Shown piece after piece: positions 16,701 through 30,100 of a stretch of 64,000 nucleotides of DNA. How positions within the stretch are numbered: the stretch's first letter is position 1; each line of letters begins with the position of its first letter. The notes under the pieces were generated by a model. It was not told the origin of the DNA. It did not search any database and saw only the letters and a program-made list of their open reading frames with translations. The DNA is from Sinonovacula constricta (Eukaryota; Mollusca; Bivalvia; Cardiida; Solecurtidae): assembly GCA_007844125.1 (NCBI GenBank), contig CM017559.1, positions 31,285,926-31,349,925 on the forward strand, read 5' to 3'. Both the position numbers and the translations under genes were made by a program.

Positions 16701-18083
16701 TAAACCCAATTAACAAACAATTAAACAAACTGACAAGGTAATCTTTATTTTCATAAATTAAAAAAAATAAATTTCAGATATTATTTTTGCTAAAAATTTA
16801 AAACATAAAATGGCATCATGCTGTGTTTGAACTAAGGGCCTAGAAAATGCAATGCTAGCACATAGCCACTAGACCATCATGTCATATCAATTGTTGCAGT
16901 CATAAAAAATCTTTATTTTTCCTTATTTTATTTGTTTAAAGAACTGTCAAAAAATGTTTTTAACTCTACAGCATTACTAATGCAGCAGATTTCATTGTGA
17001 AAAAAAAAAGTATAAAGGCCATGTGTTCAAAAGCAATGTACAGGAAGTTAAAATGTCCCAGGCACAAATTTTAACTAGAATTACTATGTTTCCTCCTAAT
17101 TTTCTTCTTCTTTTGGTGTTTGAGCCTACTGGTAGATGGGGTCTTTTAAGTTTACAGTTGCCACTAGAATACAATGTTATGTGGACATGTTTTGTTTGTT
17201 TTGCATTTGTCACATCGCACCAACACAGTTATGGTCATATTGACGATGTCCAGCCAATCATTGGTGGAGCAAGACACCAGATTTATGTCTGGGTAGAACC
17301 ACTAGCTTTTATGGACATGTATAACATGGATTCTGAAATATTTCTCATTAACTCTTTTATACATATCCTTACAATTTTAATCAAGCCAGGCAACTTAATT
17401 GAACCCATCCCCCGGCCAATTTGTAAATGATGCTATCCAGATGCAGATAGTGAGACTGATTTTTTTTAATGCAAATTAAATGAAATTTAGAGCCTATAAA
17501 GGGTTAAAAACTTACCTTCAGCTGGAAACTTATTCCAAACCCAAGTAGACATACTTCTGATTAAAGTTTTAGAATACAAACAACATATCTTTATTTCAGT
17601 GTATCTTGGCAACAATGTTTTCTACACGTTTTTTTTTGCAGAATGACAAAGACCTGATGACTTGGATCAAGAAATTGAAAGGCCATGCCAATGGTCAGAT
17701 TAAGGAGTTGGCCAGCCATGCAAACTTCATTCTGGTAGACAAGGATGATCGTTTAAATAATTGTAAGATAAAATCATGCTTGTGATTTGGGTTTTGTCTA
17801 TATCAATTTAATTCCAGACATTCATATACATGATGATTCTTGTGATAACCTGGGATTTTTTTTAGATTGCAGCAGCCTAATTATGGTTATGTTAATAATG
17901 ACAAACTATTGTTGATAAAAAAAGACTCCAGATAAATGTCTAGTAAGACCTACAACACGTCACAGGTCAGCTGGTTGACCTCGCCCCATAAAAGATTTTG
18001 ACCTGGACTCAAACCCATGCAGTTAAGGGGCCATGGGGTCAGCAAGTTTACAAGTTCCTGACACTTCAACTAGGTCAAGGTTG

Positions 18084-18120
<37 letters not shown>

Positions 18121-21100
18121 TGTGATGTATACACTTTACTAGGAGTACAAACGCTAGTGATATGCACAGATTCTGTAAAAATATCTATGAACACTAGTGA
18201 CAGGAACAAATTCTGGAAATATATCTATGTACATTAGTGATAGGCTCAAATTCTGGAAATACGTCTATGTACATTAGTGATGGATCAAATTCTGGAAATA
18301 TCTCAATGAACATTAGTGATAGTCACAAATTGTGGAAACATCTCTATGTACATAAGTGAAAGGCACTAATTCTGGAAATATATCTATGAACATTAGTGAT
18401 AGGCACAAATTCTGGAAACATCTCAATGAACACTGGTGATAGGCACAAATTCTAGAAACATATCTACGAACATTAGTGAAAGGCACAAATTCTGGAAACA
18501 TATCTATGAACATTAGTGATAAGCACAAATTCTGGAAATATATCTATGAACACTAGTAATAGGCACAAATTCTGAAAATATATCTTTAAACACTAGTGAT
18601 AGGCACAAATTTTGGAAAGATCTCTTTGAACACTAGTAAAAAGCACACATTCTGTAAACATATCTATGAACATTAGTGATAGCCACAAATTCGGGAAGCA
18701 TATCTATGAACATTAGTGATAGGCACAAATTCTGAAAATATATCTTTAAACACTAGTGATAGGCACAAATTTTGGAAAGATCTCTTTGAACACTAGTGAT
18801 AGGCACAAATTCTGGAAATATGTCTATGAACACTAGTGATAGGCACAATTCTGTAAACATATCCATGAACATTAGTGATAGCCACAAATTCTGGAAACAT
18901 ATCTATGAACATAAATGATAGGCACAAATTCTGGAAACATATATATGAACATTAGTGATAGGCACAAATTCTGGAAACATATCTATGAACACTAGTAATA
19001 GGCACAAATTCTGGAAATATATCTATGAACACTAGTAATAGGCACAAATTCTGGAAATATATTTATGAACACTAGTGATAGGCACACATTGTGGAAACAT
19101 CTCTATATACATAAGTAATAGGCACAAATTCTGGAAACATATCTATGAACATAAGTGATAAGCACAAAGTCTGGAAATATTTCTATGAACACTAGTGATA
19201 GGCACAAATTCTGGAAATAAATCTATTAAAACTAGTTATAGGCACAAATTCTAAAAATATATCTATGAACACTAGTGATAGGCACAAATTCTGGAAATAA
19301 ATCTATTAAAACTAGTTATAGGCACAAATTCTAAAAAATATCTAGTATGCACACTTGTGATAGGCAAAAATTTTGAAACATCTTTATGAACACTAGTGAT
19401 AAGCACAAATTCTGGAAATATATCTATGAACACTATTGATAGGCACAAATTCTGAAAATATATCTATGAACACTATTGATAGGCACAAATTCTGGAAATA
19501 TATCTATGAACACTAGTAATAGGCACAAATTCTGAAAATATATCTTTAAACACTAATGATAGGCACAAATTGTGGAAATATACCTATGAACATTAGTGAT
19601 TGGCACAAATTCTAGAAACATATCTATGTACAATAGTGATAGGCACAATTTCTAAAATATCTCAATGAACACTAGTGATAGGCACAAATTCTGGAAATAT
19701 ATCTATGAACACTAGTGATAGGCACACATTTGGAAATATTGTGGTGTACACTAGCTTTAAAAACTTGTATGAAAACAATTGTTTTATGTATATGATTTAG
19801 CCACCATTAGCAATGTCTCACAGAGGGGAGCAGCGCCACCCATAGGAGGGACCAGTGGACCCAGCATTGACTCTAAGAGCCACGATAAACATGTCATGAT
19901 CAGCTACTGTCGCTCAGATAGTGAATATGTGCTCAAGGTATATGATACGAGGACAATCTTAGGATTTTTTAAGCCTCTTTTTATCTGGGCATGTATTGAT
20001 TAAATAATGAACACATGCATAAGATACTAGATGCTAATAATTGGAGTTTTTGAGCAGTGTGTACAATTTGAGTGAGTGCTTGGAGTATCTGTTATTAATT
20101 TAGGAAATCTTAATACATTTTTTCAAGGTGTGTATAAATAAGGTTGTAGCTGCATGCTTCAGGAAGCACTCTTATTTCATACAATGTATGTATAAAATAC
20201 ATGTACTTTATTTGACTCATAACTTTTCTTTGCCAGCTCTTAGCTTGCTTCATTTATTAAGTTCATAGTCAACATTAAATTCTTACTTTTTTGGCATAAA
20301 GGCATTATCCGGCAGTTTGAACCAAATATTTTTTCGCAAATATCTGAATAACTCATTGTTTTTAGAAAGGTTCTGCAAAATGCTGTTCATTGATGCCCTA
20401 GATCTGTGTGAACAGAACCGAATAAATCGCAGCTTGTCATTGTTAAAAGGTGTTTCCTATGTGAGACATGCTGCAGAGATAGCTATCTCAAAACTTGTGA
20501 CTTGTTACTTTTGAGATCGCGTTATAAGGTCATTTGGCAAGTCCGTGCTAACGTCGGTGTCTATTTTTAGCAGAGATCACTATAATTGTTATGTATAGGT
20601 TTGGAAAGAATGAATATTTAGTGATATTTTTACAATGAATACTATCTTACAATATAGGTAGTGGTCATAATCGACTTTCCTTAGACAATTTTAAAAGTTT
20701 ATGCAGAAATTATGCAGAAATTCCCTGAAACAGTGAAAAATAGTTGGTACATAAATTTGACATAGATAAACTGTCAGATACCACCTTTAAAACTTCATGA
20801 CAGGGTAAAATGCCTTCTTGCTTGAGACTTATCAGCAACACTACTTTATCTGCTTAAGCCTTATATATATATATATATGCTTAGCAAGCTAAGGGCTTAT
20901 TGTCAATATTTTGTTTTAAAAGGTCTACAAGAAACTGCTGGAGGATAAATACAAAGTGTGGATAGACAGGGCTCAGATGTGTGTCTATGAGAATGTCTTA
21001 TCTGGAATGGCTGAGGCAGTGGAGAACTCATATGTCGTCATTGTCTGCTTCTCTGAGAACTACAAACGCAGTAAAAACTGCAGGCTAGGCAAGTATTTAT

Positions 21101-24100
21101 AACCTTTAAGCGACATGGTCATAGATCAAAATTATTTTTTTAACTTTTTGTTAAAAAGAGAAAAGCCAAACTGTGTTTGAAAAATTTATTCATAATTAGA
21201 TGGACAGAAAAACAGCATGTACTTGAATTTTGAAACAAAATTTAAAATACAACCTATGTAATATCAAGTTCTTTTAAAATACTTATTCCTTCAATGTATA
21301 TACATGTACATACAACTTACAGTACTTGCCATGTCACTCTCAGCCATTTTTATCTGTCATGAATAAATCTTACAAAAGGTCAAAACTAGGCCATGCTACA
21401 CGTCACGCAAAAAATAGTTTACTTCAAAAGTGTTTTTTTATTTCATACATGGATGTATTAGATTTGAAGTACAGTTTATATCATCACAACCAGTTTTGAC
21501 TAAATCTACTTCAAAAATGTTTTTTTACTTCAAAATGGTTTGTAACGCACCTCTAAGCAGAAACTGAATGTTCTGGATCTTTCCTGTTACTTAGCCAAAT
21601 CAATTTGAGCTTAGCAATTAAAGAGTTCAATAAGCAACTGTAATGTTCATTTTGACATTTTATGTTCAAACAATGATCTTTTAAGAACAAATTGAGATGA
21701 AAGTATTGCAAAATACTTCATAAATTGCTTAACTTTTATCATATTTATAGTATTTAAATTAAGAAAAGCTTTAAATGCAAATGTGTATGAATAAAATCTA
21801 AATATAGATTGTATTGGTTATTGGCCTAGTTACAATTTATAGGGTTAAATGTCTTTCCTTTTTTTTAGTCTTTTTACACCACACTTCTTGTTTGATATTC
21901 ATCAAGAACATATGATTTTGAAATCAACCGAATGTCTAAATATCAAAAGTAACTTTTCCTATACCTCCATATATATCTCTGTATATTTCTTGTGATATAT
22001 TCATCAAGAACATATAATTCTAAAATCATTTGAATGTCTGATTAATACAAATAACATTTACTTCCAAATACAAAGAATGTGGGGGCTGTATTGCAGTAAT
22101 GTTTGTTTGTTTTCTGTGGGTCCATCTGTAGGCATAATATGTCTGCACTTTTTCTTGGCTACTTTTGACTGATTTTGATAAAACTTTACAGGACTGGCTA
22201 GTACCAAGCCTACTTGTGCATATTGTTCTCTTGTCATGAACAGCTTGATTTTAACTGAGTTATAGCTCTTTATTATAATTTTTAATATATTCCAATAACC
22301 AGTGGAAAAATCAGTTTCAGCATAGGTTATGCATCATCTTCACTGATAAGTCTCATCATAATACTGAAAAATAACCTTTTTGTTATTATTGAGGTTGGTG
22401 TAGGAGGGAATGACATTGATGATAAAGATGATATCTGAATTTTAATACAATTTAATGAATAAATAAGTTATTATGATTTTTATGATCATCATCATTTATT
22501 TCAGTATTTTTTAAGTTGATAGATAATGTATTTTCAGAGGCTGAGTATGCACACACAAAGAACATTGAGCTTGTGTTCTGCAAGATGCAGCGAGGCTATC
22601 AACCAGACGGGTGTGTAAACATACCTTTCTTCATTTCTTTCCTTCTTCTTAATTTGTAAATCTAAATATCCACTTTAAATTTTTACATGCATGAACAAAT
22701 ATGCTTATATTACATAGTATTTTAGTATTATCAAAACACATCAAGTGGGTACAATACACTGTTTAGTAAGGGGTGCCTATGGCATGGTGGTAGAATTGCC
22801 GATTTGTAACTCCCCTGATTGCTAAGCCTCGCACCGTGTGGGTTCAGGGTGAAGGACTTACTTTGGGAAGGTATTCCAGTTGACTTGCAGAGCACCGTTG
22901 GTTCTTCCCAGGCATTTGTCTGGGGTCTTCCTCCACCAAATAGCTGGAAGTTGCTATAATGATCATAATTGGTCACTGTGATGTATTTTAAAAAAAAAAT
23001 ACACAAAAAATACACAAATACACTGCTTAGCATCCTGTAATCCAATAAAAAAAATGGGAGCTCTGCTAGCATGATATATTTTTTTTGAAAAGTTGTCTAG
23101 TATTTTGAGACAATGGCTTGTGTACTTGTGAGGATAAACTGCCTTACATAATTTTGTGTCAGATGAATTGCCCCTTCTCAGACAGTACAGTTCTGCACAT
23201 AATGAATAGACATAAACTTAAGGTTAAGAGTTAAGAACCAAGACAGGTTGACCAACTTTAATGTTGATGAGGCGGTCACTATAGCCCTATGCTTTTGGCA
23301 TCACACATACCACATTTCACTGATGCTAGCATATTTCTATGCTTTCTCAGAGGTAGTTCATTTATAAGGTTGAAGAATCATTTAATATTACATCTTACAA
23401 TTATATTTTCATCTCATTTAAAATTTCTGTACATTTAATTGTTATCATTTTTGGATTTTGTACAAATTTAGGATTTAAACTGTTAGACTTACATTATAAA
23501 CATCCTATCATGGTATCATGTAGAACTACTTTTTATCGCATTGGAGTCAGTAATAGTTTTAAGCTGTAAGGTCAGTTTCCTGTGTAAAGCAGCTAATGCA
23601 TTGAATAAAATTATAATGGACATCAACAAAATAAGCAATACACAAATTCAGGCATTTCTGTTAGTCTTAGCAGTTATTGACTGGACCAAAAAGCAAAGTA
23701 ATTTAGAGACAGCATTTGGTTTTGTATACCCTGTATTTTATGATGCTATCACTTTCATACCTTCAGTGCAATAGATGTAAATAGGAAGTAACTCTTACTG
23801 ATCAGAAGTTTCTGTATTCAAGTATCCATGGAAGTGTGACGTATGGAAGTAATGTCTTTTCAAGATGCACAGGATTTTGTCATTGGTTCTTTTATCTGCC
23901 ATTATTTAATATAATTCAACCCAACCAAAATTTTATTCATATTTATGTATTTGTATTCTCTCTTTTTGAGTTAATAATCTCACCATCAGTCTCTTTGTCA
24001 TTCATGTACAATGTACAATGTCACAAGTGTTGCTTTCACTGTGAAAAAATGCTGTAATTGACACAATACCACACTGAGTCAAATTTTGTTTAGCAGTTAA

Positions 24101-27100
24101 AAAACAACAACTGTTATTGACTAAGTAAAGCAAAAGGAACCCAAAACAGTACCTTTTTGAAAAAAATAATTAATATAATTCAACCCAACCAAACTTTTAT
24201 TCATATTTATGTATTTGTATTCTCTCTATTTGAGTTAATATTCTCACCATCAGTCTCTTTGCCATTCATGTACAATGTACAATGTCACAAGTGTTGCTAT
24301 CACAGTGAAAGAATGCTATAATTGACACAATACCACACTAAGTCAAATTTTGATTAGCAGTTAAAAAACAACAACTGTTATTGACTAAGTAAAGCAAAAG
24401 GAACCCAAAACTGTACCTTTTAGAAAACATAGAAAAATTTGATGCTAGGGATAACTTTTAAATTGAGGTAAAAGGATCTAAATGAAAAAAGAAAAGAAAA
24501 AAACTTTCAAAAGGTTGATAAAAATGATACTATTTTCAGGTGGTTAGGTCTTCTTATTGGAGCCAAGCTGTACATTGAGTTTTCCTCACACTACCCATTT
24601 GAAGACAAATGGAATGAACTTAAAAACCGGCTGGTAAGTTTGGCCATCTTTTTTTTTGTAGTCTAAATATTATTATTGGAAGTGGAGTGAAAATTCTTGT
24701 TATTTTACATTGTTATACTTTTAGATGCATTTGTCCCATTTTATGTGGCGCTAAAGCCTTAGCTTATCGTACAACAAATATATCTGCCATATTAAACGAA
24801 TGGCATTATGCATTAGGTCTATTTATGTAAAAAACAACAACATAAAAGATAATTTAAACAAAAGTTTAAGAAAAATAGCATTTGCTCACATCAAGTTGCC
24901 AAGCTATAAATAAAATGGGATGGAGAGAGATAACTCTTGTTAGAGTTTACAACAAAATGTCATGGCTTCTAATTACTGCAGGCTGCATTTTTGCAAATGA
25001 GGACAGTGCTATAGAAGGATAACTCTTTTCTTCAGCAAATTGTATGTAATTCTTTGTCCTATTGATAAATTCACAGTTTCTTTGCATATATAGGTCAAGG
25101 GCTCACAAACATTATCACAAACAAACAGCATGTGTTCTTTTGTGTCAAATATGTCTACTGTTTGCCATGTGGTTCACAATTGTACTGATTAGATTTTGAA
25201 CAGTTTTGGAACTGTCCTTTAAATGGTCTCATGTGCATTTTTTTGACACATTGTGAGCCAGTCATGCTTAGGTCAGACTACCTTTTTTTTATCCAACCTT
25301 GACAAAAATTAGTCAATTTGTTAGGCAATAAACTACTTCAAAACTGTTTGAGAATTGATTGGCCCGCAACAGTGTCATAAAACTGTCACCTCAAGCTATT
25401 GACTAAATAAGTCTTTGTAATAATTTTAATATTTATTCATGAAATGTCATAAAAAGTGTAGCATGAATCCATGTTTTGCTGATACCTGAGAGAAATATTA
25501 AAAATACAGTATATATAGAGAGAAAATAACTAACATTCTCAGAAGGAATGTTTATTTTGTGCATTTTCTTTGCATGAAAAGCAACAATATTAGTGCAGTA
25601 ATTGTAAACCAAATTAAAAAATCCATTAGATCACTTAAGCATCTTTTAGACTAAACCCATTCACTTCCACGCAATGTCCATTTTTTGTCCACTTGTGCAT
25701 TGTCCTGTGATGTTCGTTAAATCCCGCAGCAACTTTTGGAACATGTTAAAAACTTGGAATGGATAAACCCCTATAGCATCATCCATTAATTGTCCAGTTT
25801 ATATATCTGTTTCATCTCAACCTTGTGCAGCTGTATCTGTTTCCTGTCTGGTGGGGCTTGGGCCATCAATGGTCAGCCAGATGTGCAAATGGAAGTTAAA
25901 CAGATCAAACTAAATGTTTTATAGATATGGGTCAAATGCTTACCATAGGAAATGGACCAGAAACATATCTCAATGTTCAAATTTTCATGCTTATAACTGC
26001 ATTAATAACTGGCACATACCTTGTAGAACAGCACTGTTTAGCATTATCTTACCTTTCATTTCACTTAAAGAAATCTTCACACATGCTGACGGAGTCTTTT
26101 TATGTTATACATACATAGATTTTTCATGGATTCCTTGCATATGTAATTTACCTGTACATTTGACTAATAAAAAGTCACTAACACTTCATTTTAGTCTAAC
26201 TTGTTTATGTGATGTTATTTGCTCAGAATACATGCACTGCTTTTATTTTAATTCTGTGTACTCATAGTTGTGTAATGTATTGTCTGTGCATATGACATAT
26301 TAAGCAAGTATAAATAAAAAAATGTGATTGTATTATGAAATCTTGGATCTAGTAGAAATCTTTTTCTCACACTTACCTGCCTTATTCCATCATTGTTCTG
26401 TAACGTGCGCCGAGCTGTGCGCACACAGACCAATACTGGGATCTAACTATACAGATATGAAATATATACAGACTCCCAAATTATAACGCGCGGCACTACC
26501 GACTAATTCATTGCTATTATATGTCTTAACGCTTGAGGCAACAATCACTCCTGCACTGAGTCCTATACTACACTATATATATACCCAGTCCCTATTTATA
26601 ATGCGGTATGACCCAAACATACAGACTCGCTCCTACACTCGGAACAACCCAGTCTGTATAAACTAACACGGGCCCACACCCGATCCAACACTCAGTCCTA
26701 CTTTGACCGAGTACAACGTCAATGGGTTAAAACAACTAGCTTCGTATTATTTATTACTACTGCGACCCGGTACTATGTATATATAATGGGGGTTCAGAGA
26801 AGCTGCATGTCTGAACGAGGATTACATGTATGTCTGAATCCAAGTTGCACGTTTGAGTTTCTCCTAATAGTCCTATACTAACCAAAGTCCCAGTAAGCAA
26901 CCAACATATATAAGCAGTTTTCGCTCTTGATGTGATCAACTTGACGGTCAGCACCATTCTACCATTCTCGTTGTTGTTGTTGGAACTAGTTTAATAAGGG
27001 TCTACTCGCCCTGTTGAGGGCTTTTTCATGACCCCGCCATGTTGCCCATGCATGGCTTAAATGTGTATATTTCGAAAAATATCGCCTAAAGTGGGCCCTA

Positions 27101-30100
27101 ATTAGGTACCTAGTTTATGTACCTATTTACTGAAAAGATGGTGTAATTTTGGTAATTTTTTTTATCTTAAAGGGGATTGAGCATGTTTTGAGTGAATTCC
27201 ACTCCCTAATTCCTGGCTCTTTCCCCTGACACTAGGTTCTAATTGGTATTTGTTTATTTATTTTTCACCAATAGAAGGTTCCCTGTTTCCGGCTTACCTC
27301 TTCCCCTTACGAAATTGTGAAATAGTGGGGAAGGGGTGCACCTTTTTAGGGACCTGTGTAGCTAATAAGCTTGGTATTTAATGAGTAGTTGCGGTAGCTC
27401 GTTTTAGACCCTAGTGTTAGATAATTTTTGATGTCTGGACGCCCGGGGCCCGACCGCCCACTAAACCATCTTTCTTGTCTTACATATGTAATGTATATGC
27501 CAAGAAAGAAGTCCCCGGCTGGTGGTATAAGATAATGCTCGCCTTTGTTTACTACTTAATTCTATTACTATTTATACAGGTATAACGTATATTCAGCGGC
27601 CATTATCTTATGGTTTTTCCCTATTCTACCATACACACGATTCACGCTCTCAGGGTTTCATACATCCGATCATTCTCCTAGCTACTTAGTCTACTTAATC
27701 TACACTACGCATTTCTCTACTATATACAGTAGTGGAAGGTTTTTTTTTTTTTTTTTTTTTTTTTTCCACTGTCCTACTAGTGCAAAAAACATTTGTTAGA
27801 AGGGGGGAGCCATGCATGTTATACCATAGTAATATATATTACACAAAGATATGTTGTTAGGCTTTATGAACCTTAAATGGGGTAGCCTTTGTTTTTACGG
27901 ACCCCCTAGTGGGCTTCCGTTTATTCAGCATACCCTGGTTCTACTTATAGTTAATATGAATAGAGTCCATTCTGGTGTTGAATCCTATGTGGGTGTCGTA
28001 GTAATGAGCCCGGGTTGCCGTTGTTTTTAGGGGGCACCCGTTTATTTGGCAACCCAGTATACTTTATTATTGGATTGATGTTGGAGGGTGTTATTGTGGG
28101 TTTTTCTATGTGTATTTTATAGATGGGGGTGTTCAGGTGCCTTTGTTTTTACAGGGTCTTTAAGAGTCCACCGTTTATTCAGCGACCTGCCATCTATTTA
28201 TAGATGTGTGCTGTCTAAATTATATAATGTCCTGTTTGTGTATTATTTTGGCCATACTGGGCATGCGAGCGGATTGACTTACTTAATGTTCGTTTATTTC
28301 GCTTGATTCTGATTGGCTGGTTTGTACGCACCACATCGAACACATATTTTTACATGTTGTTAGTGTAGTTGATTTTTTCTAAATATTCGAATAACGCCGC
28401 TTTAACTGATTCTGCTTTGTCGGCGAGCGGAAACAGTAGGACTTTTCTATTTATGATGGTTAAACCTAATTTAATACTCAGCTGGTACTCTAGTTCGTTT
28501 CGCTCAGTTACGTGCTGCCCACACTGGAATATTACGTGTTCGAGGGTTTCTGTGTCTGCGCAGTGAGGGCAGTTTCTCTGTCGAGCTTTATTTTCCGCAC
28601 CTAAGTAGCTTGAGCCGATCCTAAGTCTTGTGTATATTTTATCGTACTTAGTATATGGGTGATGTATTTTGATCCTAGTATTTCGTTCACCGTATTCGTA
28701 ATTATGTGTTAACTTATAATCAGTAAATCTTGCTTCCGCTTTCTGTTTGTAGTGGTTAGTGATGTAACTATAAGCTTCTGTTTTGCTTAGTTTTATAGGT
28801 AGTAGATTTCCATTAAGAGCACCTTTTTGGCCAAAGAGTCTGCTAATTCGTTTCCTATGATTCCTATATGGCTTGGTATCCAGACAAGATTTATCGTAGT
28901 ATTATGGTTGGTTTTAATGTCAGTGTTGAGCCTATATATGTGATTAATTATTTCTTGTCTGTTTGTTCCTTTTATTTGTTGTAGAGCTTGTAATGTGCTG
29001 AGGGAATCGGTGAAAATATCTATGGTACTATTGGTTATTTTATTTTTGTGTATCTAGGTAGTGGCTTCCTTGATGGCTATTAATTCGCAGGAGAATATTG
29101 AAACTCTATGATCTAATTTAATTTTTGCCTTTGCTTTGATAGTTTCTCCTTTGTATATAGCTATATCTGCCCCTGCTATCTTTTTAAGCGGGTCTTTGCT
29201 ACCGTCTGTATAAATCTTGAAATTAGCTGCGGAACTATTTAAGTAATTATCTGCGGCTTTCTTTATTGAGAGCGGGTTGTCTGTTTTGCATATTTTTTTT
29301 CTCCAGTAATGCACGCTCTTTTATACCCAGCTGCTGGTACCCGTTCTACAAAATCTACTGGTTCCATCACGAACATCATATTAATTATGCGGCAAGAGTC
29401 AACTCTCAATACGGTGCATTACATTGAATCATATAAACCAGCGAAATAACAATAAGAAAAACATACCACCTTTTGCATTATTTGCCAATAAAAGAACTGT
29501 TTTAATAACTTACATTACTGTCTTTTAAATCCTGTCTATTTCTCACGTCTATGTTTCGTAGTGATGTTGGAGAAACGAAAGTAAACTTTGACGATGTATT
29601 ATTTATCTAGCCGAACTACATGAAATTAGCGGAATGGCATCAATTTAGTGAAACTGTCATTTACGCACACTAGTTTCGTCACAGTTCTTTTAATTTCTTA
29701 TTTCTATACATTTGCCTGTGAACACTGCAATGTGTTAACATACTGTGTATCAAGGTCTGTTAATGTAGTTGACATCTTTAGGGCTCTACATTTTTCCCAA
29801 TTTACCTTCGAGGTCTTTATCCAAAAATAAAATAGTCTGAGTGTTCTACATGTAGCATGGAACATCGATTAGGTTATAAGGACTGAAGTCAAGAAGGATA
29901 ACTCTTGTTAACTGCAGCGTGGTATTACCCGTACGGACCCACCAGAGCCTGATAAGGAAAAAATCCCCACTACCAGAGCCAAATCTATCCGGGACTGGAG
30001 TAAAGAAGACCTAGATAGCTGGATGAAAAAACATAAGCTAGAGTAAGTTTCATAGTTTGTTAACTATGAGCTAAACAAAATACAAACAAAAGATAAAAAT

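Noticed and set aside
17023..17430. 135-aa + strand ORF in intron 5
   Set aside because: Runs through a reversed SINE; no splice or codon support.
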